From: Calliopum simillimum
Taxonomy: Eukaryota > Arthropoda > Insecta > Diptera > Lauxaniidae
Length of the DNA stretch: 64,000 bases
Assembly (NCBI GenBank): GCA_951812925.1
Contig: OX638368.1
Coordinates: forward strand, 129,107,309 to 129,171,308
Direction: 5' to 3'
Each line of letters opens with the position of its first letter. Position 1 is the first letter of the stretch. This document shows positions 9,530 to 19,378 of this stretch, one piece after another. The position numbers were made by a program, and so were the translations under genes. The notes beneath the pieces are model-generated. The model ran no database searches, was not told the DNA's origin, and saw only the letters and a list, made by a program, of their open reading frames with translations.

Positions 9530-12364
9530 AATTATAATTCTTAACTAAATTTTCCTGATTTTTCGATTAAAATAAAAAAATAGGTACAAAAATACAATCA
9601 AAACTCCTATACGATAAAATTTTCATTTACGGATACTGAAAAAAAAACAGAAAAATTTTCAGATTTTGCGATTAAAATGAAATATTTTGGAAAAATTTTA
9701 ATAGGATTTTCTTTAGAACTCTTTATTCCCTATCCGGTATTCTAATCAGAACTCCTCTACGGATACTTCTCTTCGGATACTTTGAAGCAGACCGAAAATT
9801 TTTCTGATTTTTCGATTAAAATTAAAAATACAAAAAATTTGGAAAAATGTCTGAAGGAGCACTATCCGGATCAGAACTTTTTTTTTAGAAAAAAAATTTT
9901 TTATAAAAGTTTTTTTTTTAAAAAAAGTTTTTCACCAAAAAAAAAAAACATATAAAGAACCCCAGAAATCTTTTTTGTGAGTTCTGAAATGTTACCAGAA
10001 CTCATGTACGTGAAAAATACGGCACACAGTGGTCTATAAGAGAGCGCTAGCCGGTCATAACTCTGTGTCAAAAGTAATGATTTTTTGCACAAATTTAAAG
10101 TAAAATATCTAACAACATATTTCAAATACCAGTATACCAAGAAATAATATCATTTCAGAGTTTTCGCGTCTTAAACTTGAAGAATTCAGAAAATCGTAAT
10201 TTTTTTCAGAAATTTCTTAAAATATGTGAGAGTTTAAATGAGTTTATCTTTAAAACTAAAGGGTTTTACCTCTTGAAGCTTATGATAGAAATAACTTGAA
10301 CTATTTTTTAAAGATTTGCGTACGATGCTAGTTTTTTTTAATATGAAAGGATATCCGGATCATCACAAAAAATCTCTAATCTCACTTCCAAAATTTACGA
10401 ATTTTGCACTCTGAGGACTATAACTTAAAGTTTTTATCGATTATATATGAGAAGTAATTTTTTAAAAGGGCGTAAAACCACTTCCAACCTCGAACAAACC
10501 TAAGAATGCTATCGCCATTACCATGCTAAAATGCATCCTCTAGTTCAAAATTCATTACAAAAAATGCATTTTTCCAAGAAAAAATCATGATCAAAAATCG
10601 CATTTCCGAACAAAAGGTAAATTTTTGGAGTTTGATACAAAAAGTCGTATTTCGAATAGTCGCCGTAGAAAAATTTAATATTTTGTATATGCCCTAGTCT
10701 ATATAGGCCTATAGACAGCAGTTTACATTTCCATATAGTGAAAACAGAGTGATTTCGAAACAAAGGGCTTATTTCCAAATGTTTCCGAACAAAAAGGCTT
10801 ATTTGCAAATGTTTTTTACATTTTGCAATTACTACAAATATGTTAGAACAAAAATGTTAAGGGGATTAGAATCTTTGGTCAACTTACTATTACACTGGAG
10901 ACATTAAAAAAAAAAAAATAAGTTACTGTAAACTAAAAGTTTTTCCTCATTACTGAAAATTTGTTTAACATGGTTTTACGCCCTTTTGAAAAATCACTCC
11001 TCATATTGTATAATATGGGGTTCTCTGAAAGTTCTATGCACTTATCAGCTACCCCCTTCATACCGCTTTTTAGACTATGACGAGTTTTTCTTCAGCGACT
11101 TTTCTGTATTCTTGCAACGCTCCAGTTTCGTAAAACTAATAACAGCCAAACTCTTTGAGGTAAAGCAATAAAACTCAATGTCTGAAATACTATTATTATT
11201 CTCTGCTTACTTCTTGAAAATGAGATTGATCGTATCAAGGACACGCCCACATCCCATATAACCAAAAAATTTGAAATCACCACAACTTCATAAATTTGAA
11301 GTACAAAAATAATATTAAATATCTGAGATATTATTGATAGCATTAAGTCACTTGGTAAAAATGGGCGTGATCGGGTCAAGGATACGCCCATTTCTATTAT
11401 AGACCAAAATTTGATATGGACCTCTAAAAAACCCCAGCCACAATTTTGTCGTAATATAATCAATTTTTTTAAAAATTATCTGCCATTTTGGATTCACCAT
11501 TTTGTTTACAAAAAAGATGAAACCAAGTTTAAAATCTCAAAAACCCCTCGTGGACACAATTTTGTCGTGATATAATAATTTTTTAAGAAAATTGCTCGCT
11601 ATTTTGGATCCGCCATTTTGATTTTTAAAAAATTGTTTCCAGATTTAGAAGCTGAATTTTTTTTTATCAAAAATGACCAGGAAAGAGGTATGACCAACTA
11701 GAATAGCATTCTAACCACTGTGCGGCGCTGAGCTCGGTTAAACCTTTGATTTCTATTGTAATTTTGTGAAATAAGTTTAGAACTATTCCCAGCGGACCTA
11801 AGTTTTTCCAAAATTCCGGAGCTAATTTCACATGAGTATCTTTTGCCTTTTATTGACTTCCGCTCTTTTAACATTTCTTCGGCTTAATGGGAAAAGATGC
11901 TAAGTCCATTTTATGGCAAAAGTAATGTCATACACAATAATTGCATTAGATTCAGTTATTGGATAAATATGATTTTTTCAAGTAAATACCATCATTTCTA
12001 CACCATCAAGTAAACTTTTCTTGAAAACAAAACCCAATTTTATTCATTTTTGACAAAATGCAAGCTAATTAATTTTATGACAGTACAAATGAACTTAGCA
12101 CCTTTTCTCATTAAAGGTAAGGACATTTCATAACAAGATGGTTTTTTAAAAAAACCTCAAAATTTCATATAAAACGCGAACTTTAAATTTTGAGAAGCCA
12201 TAAAATGAAATAAATCACTGATACACAAATTCGGTAAAATAAGTGTCTTTTTATTTTTCATAACCTATCAGAAAAACTTTATGAGAGTCCATAGTGCATA
12301 TAATCATTTGAGAGAATAAAATGATGTTACCCGGAATGTTTTGCGAGATTTTTGCAAATGAGTT
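9530..12364. other. AT-rich intergenic DNA with local direct repeats
   Basis: No supported gene. Two direct repeats are visible: AARGRYACGCCCA followed by TTTGAAAT/TTTGATAT text at about 11240-11285 and 11375-11425, and ACAATTTTGTCGTRATATAAT followed by TTTTGGATYCRCCATTTTG at about 11439-11505 and 11549-11618. At 9550-9850 the motif AAATTTTCHGATTTTNCGATTAAAAT recurs about three times. ORFs here are random. Confidence 0.5.
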
Positions 12365-12985
12365 ATTTTATAGATTTCGATGTACTCTTTCAGAATTCAA
12401 ACTTTGCTACCTCGAGTCGTGTTCGCTCGCGCCGCCATATTGGAAAAATGGCGTCCAAAATCAGTTTTTTACAAATATCTCTTTTCTAGAACGAAACTTT
12501 TTGGAGCTATTTTGAAAAAATGGTTTTTTCTAACTTTTATTTTTGTTGAAAAAATATCTCGTAAACTATAAGTCATGTAAAAAAAAAAAATGTTGCTTAT
12601 AGTGGATGTTATTCCCTATAAATAGGTGTTTTTACTTTGAACGTGTGACTCACCGTTCATGAGTTATTGTAATTTAAAGCTCAACACATCACTGTGCCTA
12701 CTCATAAGCGACATGCACAATTTACTAATTTTTTTCAAATTTTGAATAAGGATATCTCCTGAGTTATAAGTCGTACGGAAACAATTAAGAGGTCATTTTT
12801 ATAGAAAATTTTATGAGCTACAATATTGCAATATTTTTCTCTAAATGTAAGCTTTAAAGAGATTTTTGTAAAAAACTGATTTTGGACGCCATTTTTCCAA
12901 TATGGCGGCGCGAGCGAACACGACTCGAGGTACAAAGTTGAAATTCTGAAAGAGCACATCGAAATTTATAAAATAAACAATTTTC
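12365..12985. repeat. foldback repeat with GC-rich arms
   Basis: The left arm (about 12370-12490) and right arm (about 12860-12985) are inverted copies. They share CTTTCAGAATT, CTCGAGTCGTGTTCGCTCGC, GCCGCCATATTGGAAAAATG and the following GCGTCCAAAATCAGTTTTTTAC almost perfectly. The loop of about 370 bp is AT-rich. No coding sequence is supported. Confidence 0.75.
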
Positions 12986-13119
12986 TCCCATTCCATGTCG
13001 GAAAAACGATATCTCTTTTGCGGCTACTAAAGAATCGACCCGTAATCAAAAACTATTCATATATGAAAGCCATAAAATTGATATTAATAAAATGTTCCTT
13101 ACATTGTGAAATAACGTTA

Positions 13120-13129
13120 TTTATTTATT
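13120..13129 (-). terminator. poly(A) signals of the minus-strand protease gene
   Basis: Overlapping AATAAA hexamers on the minus strand (TTTATT on plus at 13120-13125 and 13124-13129), about 30 nt after the TAA stop codon. Confidence 0.45.
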
Positions 13130-13155
13130 TATATTTATTTATTGCTTTTATTTTA

Positions 13156-14049
13156 TTATTTTTCATAAAACGGTTCACCACTACTTGGAGCTGTCGTTAC
13201 AACTTCTGCTGCTGGTTCTTTGCTCTCCTCACGAGCGCACTTATTCAAGTGTGTGCGTATAAAGTCATGATAATAAGACACACGCGCATGCGCATCTGGA
13301 TAGCCCTTGGCACAGGGCCGTCCCCAATTGACTAATGCTACTAATTTTCCTTTATGTACCAACGGCCCACCTGAATCACCATGGCAGGCACCCTTGCCCT
13401 TCTCATTAAAAGTACAAACATGACCGATATCCACCCAAGTGCTGTTCTCATGAGCTGCGCGGCACTCAGCATATGGCACGTATTTCACTGTCAACATTTG
13501 CAGTTTGGTGGGCACGGCACCACCCAATGATAATGTGCCCCAACCAGTTAGTAGCAAATCATCACCGGGCTGCAGTGGTTCATTATCGTAGTCAACACTC
13601 TGCGTATGTTCATCGAATTCAATCGTATCGTTCAGATGCAACAGTGCGATATCATTTGCGTACGAAGGATGATTGTAATTGCAATGCATGACAATCCGAT
13701 CGGGATAGTAATAGCGTGCTGTATTATTTTGAAGATTTTGTGTACCCGTTAGCACTTTAATGTTTTGCGCTTGCTGTCCGTTGACACAGTGTGACGCGGT
13801 GATGATCCAACGTTTGTCGATAATCGCGCCACCACAAAAATGTCGTTCCTTGAGTGTTTGCAGCGACACCTGATATGGTGCCATATCCTGTTGCGCTTCT
13901 TGGCCACCAACAATACGACTATTGGTGAATTGTGGTGGAAAAAGTACTTCAGTTGCAGCTTGGGGACTTATATCAGCCGCAATTAATTCAGATATGAAGA
14001 ATAACGCACTAAAGCTGCACAGCAAGAATTCACACCGATTGCGCCACAT
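13156..14049 (-). CDS. secreted chymotrypsin-like serine protease with C-terminal tail
   Basis: 297-residue intronless S1 protease on the minus strand. A hydrophobic signal segment covers residues 8-24. Predicted activation cleavage is R45-I46 (SRIVGG). The triad is complete: H87 (TASHC), D133 (ANDIAL) and S226 (GDSGGP). Position 189 is G220 and 226 is D252 (GYPDAH), the same Gly/Asp pocket as the two upstream paralogues, which the three share also in ACHGDSGG/ICHGDAG and DIGH.CT blocks. It is closer in these details to the dead homologue at 2150 than to the enzyme at 6835. Unusual is a hydrophilic tail (residues 272-297) rich in Glu, Ala, Thr and Pro after the usual end of the domain. The codons are noticeably more GC-rich than those of its two relatives. 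Likely an active secreted protease with broad or chymotryptic preference; a digestive role is an inference. Confidence 0.94.
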   Translation of the reverse strand: MWRNRCEFLLCSFSALFFISELIAADISPQAATEVLFPPQFTNSRIVGGQEAQQDMAPYQVSLQTLKERHFCGGAIIDKRWIITASHCVNGQQAQNIKVLTGTQNLQNNTARYYYPDRIVMHCNYNHPSYANDIALLHLNDTIEFDEHTQSVDYDNEPLQPGDDLLLTGWGTLSLGGAVPTKLQMLTVKYVPYAECRAAHENSTWVDIGHVCTFNEKGKGACHGDSGGPLVHKGKLVALVNWGRPCAKGYPDAHARVSYYHDFIRTHLNKCAREESKEPAAEVVTTAPSSGEPFYEK

Positions 14050-14064
14050 GTTGCTTGTGTTGCT

Positions 14065-14108
14065 GGGAATTGACTAAAGTCAAACTCTTTCTGCAGAACC
14101 CTTTTATA
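14065..14108 (-). promoter_or_regulatory. core promoter of the minus-strand protease gene
   Basis: TATAAAAG reads on the minus strand at 14108-14101. A start about 31 nt downstream falls near 14077; a possible initiator TCAATT begins at 14073. The 5' leader would be short, about 25-30 nt. Confidence 0.55.
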
Positions 14109-14109
14109 A

Positions 14110-14614
14110 GCGAATCCACGTAGATGTTAACTTATTCTTGTCACGCATTTTATGGTTTTTTTTTTTATTTCACTTTCATTCCCCATGTACAAGTAAATGG
14201 TGCGCAACCTGATGATTCCATGGAGTAGTTTGCATACATTTCTGATATCCTGCTGCGCATGCGTGTGGTTTAGTTTCATTTGTGAATAAATACCATTTGT
14301 TATGTGTGTTTTGAGTGATAAACTGAGAATTTTTTTGCCGTATATTGTTTCTTTTGGCTGTATATATGGCATAAATTGTAACTGAAACAAAACAAAGTAG
14401 TAAAAGTTGTATATTTAGTTTGGTCAAAAATTAATTACACTGCAAAAACTAACAGTACGCCTACAGGTTGTAAATTCTAAATAACTCTGTCAGTATCGCT
14501 ATTTGAAATTTTTGCTTGTAAGGCAAATTCGACACCTTTTTCCGAAGTTGACCTGACGGGAGTTTTTTCAGGCACTCTAGAGTTGTGTTGAGAAAATCGT
14601 AGAGTATTTATGTA
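14110..14614. other. intergenic spacer upstream of the protease
   Basis: Contains a minus-strand open frame with a signal-peptide-like start at 14176-14427, but it has only TTG for a start with a stop immediately upstream; see rejected items. Nothing else recognised. Confidence 0.4.
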
Positions 14615-16228
14615 CAGTGGCTCACAAAAGTATTCGGAATTTGAGAATTTTTTGAAGTATCATAAAATTTTTTAATAACGAATAAATTTTTTTTGAATCA
14701 CTCTTAATAATATTAACTCGGTAAAAATCTAGTTTTATTTATTAAAAGAAACTTTCCTAAAATGTTACTTAAAAATGTAAAAAAGAGCTCATAAGCAAAA
14801 TCCTACCTAAATTCAATACACAAAAGTATTCGGAATTTTAAAAAATATGGCAATATCTTAAAGACGAAATCAAAGAATAATCCAAAATTATTGGCGACAC
14901 TCTTAAAATTCAATTAACAGTTAGTTTGCGGTAGCTCAGTTTTTTTTTTAAGCAAAAGACTTGGTTTTTAAGAAAAAGTAGAATGGGAAGAAAATCAGAA
15001 AAAACCACACTTAAATAAAAAAATTTTAATGCGCGAGGACGGAAAACCCTTTAGGAGATCACAAGCTGTGTCGGATAAAGTGTTTGGACTATACACAGCA
15101 TTATAGAACGAAAAAAGTTACTTAATTCACAACGCTCTGGTAGGTTATCGAAACTAGGCATTCGAGACAGGTCGGATATCTTACGAAAAACTAAAATTCA
15201 ACCACGTACTTCAGCAGTGGACATTACTAGAAGCCTCACCAAATATAATTGAGTAAACATCAGTGATGAAACTGATCGCCATACACTCAGAAATGCTAGT
15301 TGTAATGGAAGAACTCAAGGTTCCAAACCATTTATAAGTACGGCTAACCGCAAAAAGAGCTTAGAGTTTGCAAAAAAACAATAAAGTTGTAACAAATGGT
15401 TTATGTCAAGCGTTATTTTTAGAGACGAGACAAAATATTATATAAGTTGCATCTTTATTATATACATAAGCGCTTTTTGCGGTTGGTCTTACTTATAAAT
15501 GGTTCGGAACGTTGAGTTCTTTCATTATAACTAGCATTTCTGAGTGTATGGCGATCAGTTTCATCACTGATGTTTACTCCATTATATTTGGTGAGGCTTC
15601 TGGTAATGTCCACTGCTGAAGTACGTGGTTGAATTTTAGTTTTTCGTAAGATATCCGACCTGTCTCGAATGCCTAGTTTCGATAACCTACCAGAGCGTTG
15701 TGAATTAAGTAACTTTTTTCTTTCTATAATGCTGTGTATAGTCTAAATACTTTATCCGACACAGCTTGTGATCTCCTAAAGGGTTTTCCGTCCTCACGCT
15801 TTAAAATTTTTTTATTTAAGTGTGGTTTCTTCAGAATTTCTTCCCATCCAACTTTTTCTAAAAAACCAAGTCTTTTGTTAAAAAAAAAACTGAGAAATCA
15901 AAACTGAGCTACCGCAAACTAGCTGTAAATTGAATTTTAAGAGTGTCGCCAATACTTTTGGATTATTCTTTGATTTCGTCTTTAAGATATTGCCATATTT
16001 TTTAAAATTCCGAATACTTTTGTGTATTGAATTTAGGTAGGATTTTGCTTATAAGCTCTTTTTTACATTTTTAAGAAACATTTTAGGAAAGTTTCTTTTA
16101 ATAAATAAAACTAGATTTTTACCGAGTTATAATTATTAAGAGTGATTCAAAAAAAATTAATTCGTTATTAAAAAATTTTATGATTCTTTAAAAAATTCTC
16201 AAATTCCGAATATTTTTGTGAGCCACTG
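14615..16228. mobile_element. Tc1-like element rearranged into a 1.6-kb foldback
   Basis: Ends are CAGTGGCTCACAAAAGTATT and its inverse, directly flanked by TA on both sides (14613-14614 and 16229-16230), the target duplication of Tc1/mariner elements. The left arm (14615 to about 15364) and right arm (about 15467-16228) are long inverted copies of each other with few differences. Each arm holds the same N-terminal part of a Tc1-type transposase: reading the left arm forward gives, across stops and shifts, MGRKSEKTTLK, FRRSQAVSDKVFG, SDETDRHTLRN, KPFISTANRKKSLEFAKKQ and then in the loop VIFRDETKY, a typical DDE first-Asp region (SDE-like). The C-terminal half is missing. Not mobile by itself. 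Confidence 0.88.
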
Positions 16229-16634
16229 TATGTATGCTTATTATACTGACTAAGCTTTTCCACACAATTAAAGTTAAGTGCAGTAAGGTCTGCCTCACAT
16301 TTTTCTGTTTTACGAAAGTACGAAGCCTGCTTGTTAGACCGGGTCTACATTTAGATTCATTAGAAACGATATCCGCATCATTATTATTTTTTTTTTTTTT
16401 CATTATGAGAAAAACCAATGGAAAAAAAAACATGTTTTTTGGTCATAACTTTTTTTTTTCATTAGAAATTGGATACTTAAGAGTGCATTGGAAATAAAGA
16501 TTCTGTTAAAAAATTTATTTTGCAAAAATTCTGAAAAAATTTACACGTATTCGTTAGACAATTCTAAGCATTTTTTGCCTTATACACTTGATACAAGTTT
16601 TTATTAAAATAAATTTTTTTATTCTTCCGTAACT
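16229..16634. other. AT-rich spacer
   Basis: No gene and no clear repeat; homopolymer T and A runs only. Confidence 0.4.
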
Positions 16635-17489
16635 CCTAGAAGAGCATAAGAACAAATTGCTTATATGGGAAGTAGATTTTGCGTAGAGCATGCATTTACT
16701 GTTCTGAGTATTTGAGTGAAAATCGGTTAGGTTTTCTTAAAAAAATCTTTCAATATAGCATTTTGGAACTTACGCTTACATATATAGGAAGTGCCTCGCC
16801 CTCTAGTCCATAGTTTTTGCTCAGAGTTTGCTATTAATACTCTTAGTGTTTGGCTGAAATTTGGTTGGATTATCTCAAAAAACGCTTTTTGTATAACATT
16901 TTAGAACTTTTGCTTATATGGGAGGTGCCACGCCCTCTTTTCCGAGTTCGCCTAGTTTTTTTTTAGAGCTTGCATTTATTGATCTGAGTGTTTGAGTGCA
17001 ACTTGGTTGGGTTACCACAAAAAACGCTTTTAGTATAACATTTTGAAACTTTTGTTTGTATGGGAGGTGCCCCACCCTCTTGTTCTAATTCGCCTAGTTT
17101 TTGCTCAGAGCTTGTATATACTTACTATCTTTAGTATTTATGTGTATTTTGCTTCTGTTATTGCAAAAAATTCTCTTTTTAATGCATTTTGAATGTGTTT
17201 TTTGTATGGGCGGTAGGCGTGTCCGTTGACCGATTTTGCTCATTTTCAATCCGCCGAGCTATTTTTAGCGACGGAGGCAGAATATCAAATTTCACTGAAT
17301 TATGTTGCCCAGTTTTACCAAAAAATTTATTTCCACGCAAACGCAGCCAGCCAGACGAACAGACATGGCTTTATCGACTCAGGAGATGACGCTGATCAAG
17401 AATATATATACTTTTCTATACCTGTCACGCCTCCTTCTCTGCGCTACAAATGGAAGGACAAAGTGAATATACCCTGGGTGTAGGGTATA
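16635..17489 (-). mobile_element. INE-1/DINE-1-like element, copy C (5'-3' on minus)
   Basis: Inverse orientation to copies A and B. Reading plus: three GGGAGGTGCCACGCCCTCTT-like modules, TGTATGGGCGGTAGGCGTG, then the inverse of GAGTCGAT and TTCTTGATCA blocks, and the end GGGTGTAGGGTATA. The terminus with TTTGGCCAGGCCAAA is missing, so the copy is truncated near 16635. Confidence 0.65.
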
Positions 17490-18801
17490 ATAATAGTTTT
17501 TAAACTCCAAAATTTTATCAAGAACATAATGTTTGTTTCTAAAGCACTCTTGGGTCTCCATTTTGTAATGGAAAAAAAATGTTTGGCCAAAAAACTTGTT
17601 TTTTAGCCAAAGTAGACCTTCAGCAGAATCAAAAGTGCTTCATTGGTTTTTCTCATAATGAAAAAAATTATGATGCAGATATCGTTTTTAAGAGTTCATC
17701 TACAAACTTTTTGAGTCGGTTTCGGAATGATTTTATTTTGCTTCATACAAAATTAACCCGGTCTGCTGCTGCCTGTTGTTTCCGGATAAAGAAATGCTTC
17801 AATAAATCATTTACTCTAATGAGAATGTATTTGGCCAGATGGAATTATTATAACTCTATACTGCTGGAATTGCGATTATAATCTTGAAATTTCGGTCAAA
17901 GTTTTCTATGGACCTGTCTTCAGGTATGTAATCCACTTCTATTAACGCTTTCAATACTGACGGGACAAATGTGTCCCATTAAGTATTCTCATTTAACTAA
18001 CACTGTTATTCATATCTCTGTGCAAAGATGGCAAAAGCTGCTATCGAGCAGTTTTTGTGAAAATGAGTTATGGAGTCCAGCGTATTGTTCTCGGTAAAAT
18101 TTACAAAATTGAAATACCGGATTTTGCTGCTGCTGCACCGAGTTTGGTGAAATTTGCTACCAAAATAAATTGAAGTTCAAGAAAGGATATGAAAAACATT
18201 TTGTCTTATTAGTGGGCACTGCCACTCCCATTCAATAGCTGAAGGATGGGCTTAGCCGTAAAAAAGGTTTTGAAACCTTTTTATTTTATAATCTGCTACT
18301 ACGATTTGTAGAAATGCTAGTGCTACGTTTCCACCGGAAATTAAGCTGTGATAAGATTTATATATCTAGTCGTTGAATCCTCTACGTTTCCACCGGTCAA
18401 AAGAGCTTTATATTAGGCAATAAATGCCATAAGCTGGAAAATGAAAGTTGTTCCTTCCTTTCTTTCTTAACATTTATCTTTCATTTGCTTTTCTTAATTA
18501 CATTTAATGCCATTTGGCAAAGTTAAGGGGTGCACACTTGATCGAAAATAGCCAAAATCGGTACCACTGTTGAAATTTATACGAAGGTTTAAAATGGATC
18601 TCGTCAGAAGTAGATCTATTTTTGTATGATAAATCACGTGATTTACAACGAGATTTAGAGCAAAAACTCGAAACACCTGTAAATTTCTTCATAAATCTGC
18701 AGTGCAAACGATTTTAAGATCCAATACAACAAATTTAGTAATGGTCTTTCACCGCCTTTTAACGGGAAAAGGGGACCTTTTTTGCAGTATTTAAGTGTAG
18801 A
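17490..18801. other. intergenic, with one copy of a hairpin repeat
   Basis: No supported gene. A 48-bp block at 18017-18064 is repeated without mismatch at 30131-30178 and can form a 12-bp stem. CTACGTTTCCACCGG occurs twice at about 18330 and 18380. Confidence 0.45.
18017..18064 (+). repeat. 48-bp hairpin repeat, copy 1 (identical at 30131)
   Basis: Identical over 48 nt to 30131-30178, with similarity continuing about 35 nt further. The centre, GCAAAAGCTGCT-ATCG-AGCAGTTTTTGT, folds as a stem of 12 pairs (two G-T wobbles) around an ATCG loop. Confidence 0.7.
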
Positions 18802-19072
18802 TAATGCCCCAGAACGAATAATGTGAAACTTTTTATTGCATGAAAATTTCCCAATTCAGGGTCCAAAAAATTCTAAAGCATCAAAAAAAGATTAATAGTG
18901 AGTTAAGCATCAGAAAAGCTAATTAGAAGTTTTTGGACCCTGAATTGAGAAAATTTCTTTTAGTCAATGTCTATGAAATATGTATTTAAAAAATGCCTAA
19001 AATCATGCAATAAAAAGTTTCACATTATTGCGTCTGTAATGTGCATTAAAGCTGCCGTCCGTCTGGGGCATA
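18802..19072. mobile_element. MITE-like inverted-repeat element, 271 bp
   Basis: Left end TAATGCCCCAGAACGAATAA and right end CTGGGGCATAA are inverted partners; further in, ATGTGAAACTTTTTATTGCA pairs with TGCAATAAAAAGTTTCACAT, and CCCAATTCAGGGTCC with GGACCCTGAATTGAG. Almost the whole unit can fold. No ORF. Confidence 0.75.
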
Positions 19073-19378
19073 AGTCTCTGATTAAGGAACAATACAGATT
19101 ACTTTTTGTTTTTTAATGAACGTGAGCGAAACTACGGTCACAAACTAGTTATTAAATCAAAGTCTTAAATATTTCAACTAAAATTTTAATGGAATATGTA
19201 TTTTGTCTGACTTAATATACTTCTATATACTTAAATAACAATTGAACGCATCTAATGCGTTTCTCATACGAATTGCTTATTTACAATTTTAAAACCAGAT
19301 CACAGTAGTTGGTAGCTACCGTGAGCCTCGTAACAGCATTTTTGTAACTAACTAAAATTATTTTCACACTAAAGATCT

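Noticed and set aside
14176..14427. Minus-strand frame of 83 residues with a signal-peptide-like start (KLNIQLLLLCFVSVTIYA)
   Set aside because: The frame begins at TTG with a stop codon just upstream and no ATG before the hydrophobic part; no upstream exon could be found, so it is not called as a gene.
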